From Paenibacillus plantarum (GTDB taxonomy: Bacteria; Bacillota; Bacilli; Paenibacillales; NBRC-103111), in assembly GCF_013141695.1 (NCBI RefSeq), contig NZ_WHNY01000041.1:1-64000 (forward strand): a stretch of 64,000 nucleotides of DNA, written 5' to 3'. Each line of letters begins with the position of its first letter. Position 1 is the stretch's first letter. Position numbers and translations under genes: made by a program. The notes beneath the pieces are model-generated. The model made no database searches. It was not told where the DNA came from and worked only from the letters and a program-made list of their open reading frames with translations. This document shows positions 35,650-43,781 of this stretch, one piece after another.

Positions 35650-36843
35650 GTGAAAAAACTTATCTTTATCATGCCTAGTTTAACTTCTGGTGGAGGAGAA
35701 AAGAGTCTAGTTACCTTACTTAATAAACTTGATTTTAACAAGTACAGTGTGGATTTATTTTTATTATCACATGAAGGATTATTTATGGAGTTTGTACCCA
35801 AGGAAGTACGAATATTACCTTTACCTAAGAACTTTACGATATTTAGTTTACCTTTATTGAAATCTATTTGTAAATTCTTACTAAAAGGTAGTGTGATTTT
35901 AGCATACAACCGGGCTATGTTTACATTTAGAAATAGAAACCTAAAAAATGTAGCTTTAAGAGAACAATATAATTGGAAATATATTTCCAAATCATTGGGA
36001 CTGATTGAGGGGCCATATGATGCTGCTATTGGATTTTTAGAAAAAACATCCACATATATTTGTATAGATAAAGTCGATTCAGCTACTAGAAAAATAGGTT
36101 GGGTACATATTGATTATGATCAATTAGGAATGGATCCTTCGTTTGATCAATCCTATTTTAGTAAATTAGATCAAATTGTCACGGTATCAGAAGAGTGTGC
36201 GAATATTTTGGAAAGCAGATTTCCAGAGCAAAGAGATAAGGTAAAGGTCATTTATAATATCGTGTCACCTTCGATCATTAATAAAATGGCTGAACAAGGT
36301 CAAGAAGAATTGTTTGGTAAAAAAGAGAATCAGATTGTTATTGTCTCAATTGGACGATTACATTATCAAAAGAATTTCGTTATGGCTATTGAGTCTTGTA
36401 GAATACTGATCGATCGAGGATATAACATTTTGTGGAATATTATTGGAGATGGTGAAGAAAAACAAAAGCTCATGGAATTAATAAAAGAATATGGGTTAGA
36501 AGAAAATTTTAAGTTGTTGGGACTTAAGTCAAATCCGTATCCCTATGTCAAACAAGCCGACATTTATTCACAGACATCAAGGTTTGAAGGTAAATCAATC
36601 GCAATTGATGAAGCTAAGATTTTGAATAAACCCATTATCGTGACTAATTTCACTACTGCGAAAGATCAGATTAATCAAGGAGTAGATGGCATTATCTCAG
36701 AAATGAATGCGGATGATCTTGCAAATGAAATTGAAATACTAATTAATGATGTAGATTTAAGGAAACGCTTATCGGATACACTAGCCAAACAAAAATTGGG
36801 AACTGAAGATGAAATAGAGAAATTTTATGAGTTGATTGGATAG
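35650..36843 (+). CDS. Glycosyltransferase, GT4 family
   Basis: The GT-B enzyme starts 'VKKLIFIMPSLTSGGGEKSL' and has 'IVSIGRLHYQKNFVMAI' and 'QTSRFEGKSIAIDEAKILNK'. GTG 35650 is preferred because GAGGTGG is 7 bases upstream; ATG 35635 is possible. It closely resembles its neighbour at 36853. The gene is more AT-rich than most of the window. Confidence 0.9.
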   Translation: MKKLIFIMPSLTSGGGEKSLVTLLNKLDFNKYSVDLFLLSHEGLFMEFVPKEVRILPLPKNFTIFSLPLLKSICKFLLKGSVILAYNRAMFTFRNRNLKNVALREQYNWKYISKSLGLIEGPYDAAIGFLEKTSTYICIDKVDSATRKIGWVHIDYDQLGMDPSFDQSYFSKLDQIVTVSEECANILESRFPEQRDKVKVIYNIVSPSIINKMAEQGQEELFGKKENQIVIVSIGRLHYQKNFVMAIESCRILIDRGYNILWNIIGDGEEKQKLMELIKEYGLEENFKLLGLKSNPYPYVKQADIYSQTSRFEGKSIAIDEAKILNKPIIVTNFTTAKDQINQGVDGIISEMNADDLANEIEILINDVDLRKRLSDTLAKQKLGTEDEIEKFYELIG

Positions 36844-36852
36844 GAGGAAGCA

Positions 36853-38034
36853 ATGAAAAAAAAGGTGCTTTTTATTATGAATAGTTTAACCTGTGGCGGA
36901 GCAGAGAAAGCTCTGATCTCCCTTTTGGAGACGTTGGATTATTCAAAATACGACGTTGATTTATTTTTACTCAAACATGAGGGGATATTTTTCAATAAAA
37001 TACCAAGTGAAGTCAACTTGTTAAGAGAACCTCAGAATTATAAATATTTTGAAATGCCAATGGGAGCAGCCGTACTGGACTGTCTTCGTAAAGGGAGGCT
37101 TGGAGTAGCTGTTGCAAGAGTGATAGCTGGGTTCATTTATAAAAGTGAGAAAAACTCGGCTAGATCTGAGCAGAGAGCTTGGAAGTATTTATACAAAGCA
37201 TTGCCTGATATCAATACGAAATATGACGCGGCTGTCGGATATCTCGAGAAGAATCCGATTTATTTTTGTATTGATAAAGTGAGGGCAACTAAAAAATTAG
37301 GATTTATCCATAGTGATTATAACAAAATGGGCATGGACGCAAAGTTGGACAATGGATATTTTAGGAAGTTAGATCACATTGTGACCGTCTCGGAAGAATG
37401 TCAGCACATATTAAAAAAGATATTCCCAAAGTATATACAAAGAATTGAAGTCATGCATAATATCGTATCCCCAGCAGCTATACGTAAGCTTTCACTAGAG
37501 GAAATTCATTTAGGTGGTCAAGAGCTGAAAATTGTTTCCGTAGGTAGACTAAATTATCATAAAGGATTTGAGCTAGCCATTGAGTCTTGTAAGGAACTTG
37601 TAAACACTGGATATCAGGTGAAATGGTACATTATCGGAGAAGGCGAAGAACGCAAAAACCTAGAGAGAATAATCGATCACAACAAATTGAACGATACGAT
37701 TAAGCTTGTTGGTATAAAGGAGAATCCTTATCCTTACATCAAAGCTGCTGATATTTACGTTCAGCCTTCTAGATTTGAAGGGAAATCAATCGCTATCGAC
37801 GAGGCCAAAATACTATATAAGCCGATTGTCGTAACTGACTTTGATACAGCAAAAGATCAAATCACAGATCAAGTGAATGGATTAATTGTTGGAATGAATC
37901 CGAAATCGTTATCCGCAGGCATTGCTAGTTTAATAGATAATCCGTCCCTTAGGAAGCAATTCTCGCAGAATCTCTCGACTGAAAACTTAGGAACGGAAGA
38001 TGAAATACATAAACTATATGCGATGTTCAATTAA
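36853..38034 (+). CDS. Glycosyltransferase, GT4 family
   Basis: The 393-aa GT-B enzyme has 'VLFIMNSLTCGGAEKALISL', 'IVSVGRLNYHKGFELAIES' and 'QPSRFEGKSIAIDEAKILYK'. It is the closest paralogue of the gene just upstream, which suggests tandem duplication and later change of acceptor or linkage. GGAGG precedes ATG 36853. Confidence 0.9.
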   Translation: MKKKVLFIMNSLTCGGAEKALISLLETLDYSKYDVDLFLLKHEGIFFNKIPSEVNLLREPQNYKYFEMPMGAAVLDCLRKGRLGVAVARVIAGFIYKSEKNSARSEQRAWKYLYKALPDINTKYDAAVGYLEKNPIYFCIDKVRATKKLGFIHSDYNKMGMDAKLDNGYFRKLDHIVTVSEECQHILKKIFPKYIQRIEVMHNIVSPAAIRKLSLEEIHLGGQELKIVSVGRLNYHKGFELAIESCKELVNTGYQVKWYIIGEGEERKNLERIIDHNKLNDTIKLVGIKENPYPYIKAADIYVQPSRFEGKSIAIDEAKILYKPIVVTDFDTAKDQITDQVNGLIVGMNPKSLSAGIASLIDNPSLRKQFSQNLSTENLGTEDEIHKLYAMFN

Positions 38035-38053
38035 ATGAGAGAGGTTAACTAGT

Positions 38054-39247
38054 ATGATAATTCAGCTCATAGGTTATACATTATTAATTCTCATTGCCAT
38101 CATTATTCTTATTGATCTTCTTCCGATATTCAAGGATTGGCTAAGCAGGATTCATATCGGAAGATACGACAATCAACAAATATGGAACAAATCAATTACA
38201 AAGCTGGGGCTCAAGTGGCTGCATGCCACGCCGAAAATAAAAGTGACTGATCATACCAGGTTAGTATTTATTGATATGTTGAAGGGTAACTATACAAAAG
38301 CGGCCATTCAACATTGGCAAGAAGCAGCGTTGCTTTTAGGAATGTCAGAATATTTAAAACAGAATGATGACAGCGATGTAAAGCAACAACTGGGTAAATT
38401 CATGGCTCAGAAATTTAATGAACAAGGTCAATGGAAACATACACCTAAATATGTTGATGCGGCTATTCTTGCGTACGCAGTTATGAAGTTAGATTTTATT
38501 GAAACAGACAAGTATAAACCAGCCCTGGATGCTGTATGGGAAATGATTAGAGGACATATTGGTCAGGATGGTACGGTGCAATATCGTAGTTTTATGAAGG
38601 AGTACCGTTATGTGGACACGATCGGTTTCATTTGTCCTTTTTTAGTGGCATATGGCCTACGATACCACAAAGAAGAGTGCGTGGAGTTGGCTGTGAAACA
38701 GATTACAACGTATGAAGACAAAGGTATGCTAGAGGGACACCATATCCCAAGTCACGCTTATGCGATTACGGAGAAATTACCACTAGGATTGTATGGTTGG
38801 GGAAGAGGACTTGGATGGTATGCTATAGGACTTATTGATGCATGGGGTGAATTACCTAACGATCATCCCAATAAATCGATGCTGACAGATAGTGTTAGAC
38901 GATTTGCTGAAGCAGCCGTATTATTCCAGCAGGATCAAGGAAATTGGAATTGGACCGTGACTAGAGGAGAAAGTCGGCCAGACTCATCTACGACAGCTAC
39001 ACTAGGATGGTTCATGTTAAATGCCTCGCAAATTGAGGGAATCTCAGAATCGTGTCTAAACAGCGCGAACCGAGCAGCAGCCTATCTCATGAAGGTTACT
39101 AGAAGAAACGGCGCTGTTGATTTCTCGCAAGGAGATACCAAAGATATAGGTGTATATTCAACATTGTTTAATATTTTGCCATTTACACAGGGCTTCTGTA
39201 TTCGAATGATGAATTTCAATCACGGTTATAAGGTTGTGAAGAGATGA
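38054..39247 (+). CDS. Membrane-anchored GH88/GH105-like glycosyl hydrolase
   Basis: The 397-aa protein has one N-terminal membrane helix (about 4-27), then an alpha/alpha-barrel of the unsaturated glucuronyl/rhamnogalacturonyl hydrolase type. 'KYVDAAILAYAVMKLDF', 'YRYVDTIGFICPFLVAYG' and 'YGWGRGLGWYAIGLIDAWGE' are family-like. It would remove unsaturated uronic acids left by a lyase, and a lyase-like beta-helix protein is encoded at 43782. Its place inside a synthesis operon suggests trimming or recycling of the polymer. Confidence 0.82.
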   Translation: MIIQLIGYTLLILIAIIILIDLLPIFKDWLSRIHIGRYDNQQIWNKSITKLGLKWLHATPKIKVTDHTRLVFIDMLKGNYTKAAIQHWQEAALLLGMSEYLKQNDDSDVKQQLGKFMAQKFNEQGQWKHTPKYVDAAILAYAVMKLDFIETDKYKPALDAVWEMIRGHIGQDGTVQYRSFMKEYRYVDTIGFICPFLVAYGLRYHKEECVELAVKQITTYEDKGMLEGHHIPSHAYAITEKLPLGLYGWGRGLGWYAIGLIDAWGELPNDHPNKSMLTDSVRRFAEAAVLFQQDQGNWNWTVTRGESRPDSSTTATLGWFMLNASQIEGISESCLNSANRAAAYLMKVTRRNGAVDFSQGDTKDIGVYSTLFNILPFTQGFCIRMMNFNHGYKVVKR

Positions 39248-39293
39248 TTTACACCGTATGGATTATGTATCAAGAACTCTCAAATGAAATTGG

Positions 39294-39314
39294 TTTTGTT
39301 CTATGAGAACAAAA
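39294..39314 (+). promoter_or_regulatory. Perfect palindrome enclosing the flippase start codon
   Basis: TTTTGTTCT and AGAACAAAA flank the ATG at 39303-39305 as perfect 9-bp arms. The inner part reads GTTCT-ATG-AGAAC, similar to a SinR box with a shorter centre. In RNA it could form a hairpin with the start codon in the loop. No normal ribosome binding site is visible before this ATG. Confidence 0.5.
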
Positions 39315-40853
39315 AGTTCAATCATTAATATTTCAGTCGGATTAGGTAATCAGTTAATTATTACTTTCTTAAGTTTCTTCTCAAGAACCGTCTTCATTCA
39401 AACACTAGGCATCGATTATTTAGGTGTAAATGGATTATTTACGAATATACTTGCCATGCTCTCCCTTGCGGAGGCAGGTATAGGATCCAGTATTATCTAT
39501 AATCTCTATAAACCAGTTGCTGAAAATGACAAAGAAAAAATGATCATGCTTATGAAATTGTATAAGAAGGCATACTTAGTCATTGCGCTAGTCGTCTTGG
39601 TGTTAGGACTTTCTATTATGCCTTTTCTAAATTATTTTGTGAAAGATACGAATGTAGCACATATCCATCTTATTTATTTTGTATTTCTAGTGAATACTGT
39701 TACACCGTATTTGTTTCAATACAAGAGTTCTTTTCTGAATGTAAGTCAGAAGGGATATATTGTTACGGGGATGTTCTCAATTTCTTCGATTGTTTCAACT
39801 TCTTTAAAAATAGTTATTCTGTATACGACTCAAAACTATGTGGTGTATTTAATTATTGACAGCTTGATCACGTTAATTAATAGTTTCATTCTGTCGTTGA
39901 TTGTCGATCGATTATATCCGTTTCTAAAAGAGAAAATAACGAAACAAATTGATCATTTAACAAAGAGTAACTTAGTTAAGAATATAAAAGCAATCATCTT
40001 GCAGAATGTAGGAACTTACTTAATATTTGGAACTGACAATATTATTATTTCCTACTATGTAAGTGTGGCAGCTGTTGGGCTATATTCAAATTATTTCATG
40101 CTAATCGACATATGTCGAACCTTTGTAAATCAAATCTTTAATAATATTTACCACAGTATCGGTAATCTAGTAGCCAAGGAAAGTAAAGAAAAAATATATC
40201 GTGTGTATAGAGTGACTATGTTTCTTAATTTCTGGTTGTACTCGCTGCTTGCGATTGGTTTATTTATCATGATCGAACCATTTATTAGACTCTGGATAGG
40301 GCCAACATTCCTAATGGACAAACTAGTACTGATTGTATTAGTCGTTACGTTCTATGAAAGAGGTATGAGGAACTCGATTAGTACGGTTAAAACAACCGCA
40401 GGTATCTTTCATGAGGATAGATTTGTACCACTATGCCAGGCCGCGGTGAATCTGGTATTATCGATTATTTTAGTACAATATATAGGAATTGCTGGTGTAT
40501 TTATTGGAACATTGATAAGCGCAATTGTTGTTCCATTTTGGACAACACCTTATTTTGTGTATAAGAAAGTGTTTCATAAGTCGATCTTCCGCTATTTTTT
40601 ACGCTATTTTTACTATGCGGCTGTAGGATTAGGAACTTGCTTAATAACTTCATATATAACCAATTTAGTTGTTGTCGAGAATATTGTTTCATTAGGGCTG
40701 AAAGCACTTCTTTGTTTGTTTATTCCTAATCTTATTTATATACTCTTGTTTCGTAAGACTGATGAGTATAAGTATTTATTGGGGATTGCGAAAGGGATGT
40801 TGACTAGAGTCCAGAGGAAAGTTACACCGAAAGGAAGTTCAGAATCTTTTTGA
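39303..40853 (+). CDS. Wzx-type polysaccharide flippase
   Basis: The 516-aa protein has 12-14 predicted membrane helices and the MATE/PST-like start 'IINISVGLGNQLIITFLSFF'. It should flip the lipid-linked repeat unit to the outside for polymerisation. It is the only flippase in the window, so it may also serve the second block (50091-61552), which has polymerase and initiating transferase but no flippase. ATG 39303 sits in the palindrome and lacks a ribosome binding site; in-frame ATG codons downstream are also poor. Confidence 0.9.
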   Translation: MRTKSSIINISVGLGNQLIITFLSFFSRTVFIQTLGIDYLGVNGLFTNILAMLSLAEAGIGSSIIYNLYKPVAENDKEKMIMLMKLYKKAYLVIALVVLVLGLSIMPFLNYFVKDTNVAHIHLIYFVFLVNTVTPYLFQYKSSFLNVSQKGYIVTGMFSISSIVSTSLKIVILYTTQNYVVYLIIDSLITLINSFILSLIVDRLYPFLKEKITKQIDHLTKSNLVKNIKAIILQNVGTYLIFGTDNIIISYYVSVAAVGLYSNYFMLIDICRTFVNQIFNNIYHSIGNLVAKESKEKIYRVYRVTMFLNFWLYSLLAIGLFIMIEPFIRLWIGPTFLMDKLVLIVLVVTFYERGMRNSISTVKTTAGIFHEDRFVPLCQAAVNLVLSIILVQYIGIAGVFIGTLISAIVVPFWTTPYFVYKKVFHKSIFRYFLRYFYYAAVGLGTCLITSYITNLVVVENIVSLGLKALLCLFIPNLIYILLFRKTDEYKYLLGIAKGMLTRVQRKVTPKGSSESF

Positions 40854-40881
40854 TTCACAGGTGTTCTTAATTGGGAACAAT
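40854..40881 (+). promoter_or_regulatory. Possible internal promoter with a degenerate SinR-type box
   Basis: TTCACA (40854-40859) and AACAAT (40876-40881) are 16 bases apart. The imperfect palindrome GTTCTTAATTGGGAAC (40863-40878) covers the spacer and the -10 region. The layout resembles the stronger sites at 30787 and 49712. Confidence 0.45.
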
Positions 40882-40896
40882 AAAGGAGTTTGAATT

Positions 40897-42657
40897 GTGA
40901 TGGATATGATCCCATGTAACCCAGAAACCATAGCGTTTCTATTGCAAAAACGTGCGAGAACGTGTGCCAAAGATGTTGCATACAGCTTTCCGGAAATAGA
41001 GCAGCACTATACATGGGGAAAGCTATGGAATGAAGTTCAACTTATAGCCAAGGGCTATTTAGAACTTGGCATACAGAAGGGTGATTCCATTGCATTTCTT
41101 ATGACAGGAAGAATGGAATTGATCATTTCCATGTTTGCGGCCGCCTGTATTGGCGCAGTTAGCGTACCATTGAATACGTATTCGAAGAAAGCGGAAATTC
41201 GCGAGTTTCTGAAGGGCGCGAGTCCAAAAGCTATGATTATTGGAAAAGAAGGACATCAGCAACAATATCCTTCCATGCTGATCGATATATTCCGTGATTA
41301 TGAGTATAGTGATAGCCGCCCTGCTTGGTTACCAGCCCATATCTTCATCGTTGAAGGGGATGACTTAGAAGTTCAATCTCCTATGCGACCATATTCAGAC
41401 CTATACACGATTGGAGCACAATCGAATGATGATGCTCTTCTTCGTGCATGTTTATTGACATCCATCAACGATCCGTTAATTTTGTTGTATACTTCCGGTA
41501 CGACTGGTTCACCTAAAGGTGTGGTTCGATCAACGGCTTCATTCCTTGCAACTGCTCCTAAGTATACGAGTAAGAAGGAAGCTAATCCTATATTGCAAAA
41601 AATGACAGATGTGATCGCTAGGCGTTTTTCTGTAATTAGCTTGTTACCGTTGTACCATCTTGGGGGATTTGGCGTTATTTTTACAAATTTGAGGGTTTGT
41701 AATGTAAGAATGGTATTGCTTAGTCATTATCATCCATTAACTGCAATAGCGGTTGTTAAGAAGGAATCATGTCGTGTATTAATTGGCACACCTTACATGG
41801 TCCAGCGTATGATGTCTGTTTCGCAAGGTAATTATGCAGCACTCTCCTCTCTCATTGGTATTTCGTTTACTTCTGCTGCAGTTAGTAGTTCATTACTTCA
41901 CAGGGTAAAAAGTGAGCTTAAGCTCCTATTTTTTATGGTTACCTACGGTTCTACGGAGGCTGGATCCATAGCGAATGGCACCTGTTTCACAGGAGGGGAG
42001 AGGAATTTGATACTTTCCATACTTTTTAGACTAATGAGAAGAGCTAACTTATTGAGCGGGGCTGTTGAGTACAAACATTTCGAGCAGAATAGTTACAGTC
42101 TTGCTGGGAAAGTTGACAGAGGCGTAGAGATAAGAATTCGCGATGTGGTTACGGGAAATGATCAATCAGTTCTTGAACAAGGTGAAATTGTAGTTCGCAG
42201 CCATCGTGTCATGAGTATGCTCAATAATCAGTCTACTTATTTGGAAGAGGATGGTTGGTTTAGAACGGGAGATCTTGGTTTTATAGATAGTCATCACAAT
42301 TTAACAATATCGGGAAGGGTTCATCGATTAATATCACGTGGCGGAGAGAAAATATCACCACTTGAGATTGAGGGAGTATTATTGATGAACGAAGATATAG
42401 AAGACGCCTTCGTATTAGGTGTACCGGATGCCCTCTATGGTGAAAAGCTTTGTGCTTGCGTTGTAGCAAGGAAAGGCTCGAATCTTTCAGCTGAAGTATT
42501 AATAAGTAGCCTTGCTAATCAAATATCGGCTTTTAAGGTACCTGAACATATTGTATTTCTCCCAGAATTGCCTTTATCACCTACTGGAAAAATTTCAGTT
42601 GTTGAAATTCGCGCCATTGTTATGAATGGGTTAAGTCGGGAGATACGCTATGCGTAG
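40897..42657 (+). CDS. Acyl-CoA / acyl-adenylate synthetase in the polysaccharide block
   Basis: The 586-aa AMP-dependent synthetase has the P-loop 'LLYTSGTTGSPKGVVRS', 'VTYGSTEAGSIANG', 'WFRTGDLGFIDSHHNL' and the C-terminal catalytic Lys in 'SPTGKISVVEIR'. The fold therefore activates a carboxylic acid as AMP ester and then CoA ester. Such genes are unusual among glycosyltransferases; the next gene is a membrane acyltransferase, so it may supply acyl-CoA to decorate the polysaccharide. AAGGAG lies 8 bases before GTG 40897. Confidence 0.88.
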   Translation: MMDMIPCNPETIAFLLQKRARTCAKDVAYSFPEIEQHYTWGKLWNEVQLIAKGYLELGIQKGDSIAFLMTGRMELIISMFAAACIGAVSVPLNTYSKKAEIREFLKGASPKAMIIGKEGHQQQYPSMLIDIFRDYEYSDSRPAWLPAHIFIVEGDDLEVQSPMRPYSDLYTIGAQSNDDALLRACLLTSINDPLILLYTSGTTGSPKGVVRSTASFLATAPKYTSKKEANPILQKMTDVIARRFSVISLLPLYHLGGFGVIFTNLRVCNVRMVLLSHYHPLTAIAVVKKESCRVLIGTPYMVQRMMSVSQGNYAALSSLIGISFTSAAVSSSLLHRVKSELKLLFFMVTYGSTEAGSIANGTCFTGGERNLILSILFRLMRRANLLSGAVEYKHFEQNSYSLAGKVDRGVEIRIRDVVTGNDQSVLEQGEIVVRSHRVMSMLNNQSTYLEEDGWFRTGDLGFIDSHHNLTISGRVHRLISRGGEKISPLEIEGVLLMNEDIEDAFVLGVPDALYGEKLCACVVARKGSNLSAEVLISSLANQISAFKVPEHIVFLPELPLSPTGKISVVEIRAIVMNGLSREIRYA

Positions 42658-43744
42658 ATATTATCCTGGCATTACAATCTTTAAACTTGTCGGTTGCCTA
42701 TTGGTTTTATTTGCCCATTTAGTTATTAATCGTTATATGGTCTCATTACCGAATCATCAACTGCGGTTTATCTCGCTGCCACTTGGTGTGATCGTTACTT
42801 GCTTTTATGTTGTTGCAGGGTTCCTAGCCTATAAGGGATGGACAAATGCGAGCGATTCACATCACTATATCAAAAGGTATGTAAACCGGATATTGATGAT
42901 GTATGTGCCATTTTGTTTGCTTTTTATGTTCGAATTTATCGCACCTGAATTGTTTCGCGGCGGGTTTTCATTTGCCAATCTCGGGCTTCAAGCTAAGATT
43001 CTTACTGCAGCTGTCATCTTGAATGGACCATCGGTCCAGTTATGGTTTATTCCTCCATTAATTTTCAGTCTTTGTGTTTGTTATTGGCTTGTTGAGAAAA
43101 GAGGCGTACGCTTCGCTCTTCTAGCAGGGATGATCGGTTTTCTAATGAGTTTACTGATATCGGGCAGCTTGCGCTCTTTAATGGTTGATCATTTAGAAAG
43201 CTATCTATCAGGAGGCTCGATTCTAGTCTATATAAAATTGTTCGTGTATAGGTACTTGGGACTTGGTTTCACATTCGTACTAATTGGAGTTTTGCTAGCT
43301 AGATATGAAGAAGAATTCAATCGTGCAAAGGTTTGGCCAATACTTGGAGCAGCACTCGTGGTTTCGGCATTAGAATTTGTTTATTTATGGCGATACATCG
43401 AGTGGAATATGGAATATAAGATCACATTGAGTATTATTCCTAATACCATACTTGTCTTTTATGGGATACTTAGAGTGAAGAGCCAGATCATCCAAAAGTA
43501 TCATAGCTTCATCAATTTGTTTAGCATTGTGACTTTCTGTGGACACATTTTGTTTATGAGACTTAACCTTTTGTTGCTCAACTGGGAAATAACGGAGCTA
43601 AGCAATCTACAAAATATCGTCTATGTAGCGTCCACAGGTATTGAATGTATCCTTGTAAGTATTGTTTTGTATAAATGGAAATCAATTTTTTCGAGTATGA
43701 CTTTTAATAGGTTTAAGAGAATGAGTAGAAGTACTGAACGATAG
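42650..43744 (+). CDS. Acyltransferase-3 family membrane protein (OafA-like)
   Basis: The 364-aa protein has about ten membrane helices and the family start 'FKLVGCLLVLFAHLVINRY' with the conserved His in helix 1. It would transfer an acyl group across the membrane to a sugar. The ATG overlaps the ligase gene by 8 bases, which supports a shared pathway. Confidence 0.87.
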   Translation: MRRYYPGITIFKLVGCLLVLFAHLVINRYMVSLPNHQLRFISLPLGVIVTCFYVVAGFLAYKGWTNASDSHHYIKRYVNRILMMYVPFCLLFMFEFIAPELFRGGFSFANLGLQAKILTAAVILNGPSVQLWFIPPLIFSLCVCYWLVEKRGVRFALLAGMIGFLMSLLISGSLRSLMVDHLESYLSGGSILVYIKLFVYRYLGLGFTFVLIGVLLARYEEEFNRAKVWPILGAALVVSALEFVYLWRYIEWNMEYKITLSIIPNTILVFYGILRVKSQIIQKYHSFINLFSIVTFCGHILFMRLNLLLLNWEITELSNLQNIVYVASTGIECILVSIVLYKWKSIFSSMTFNRFKRMSRSTER

Positions 43745-43781
43745 TAGGGATGACTTCCCGTAGAAATGAAAGGATTGATAT

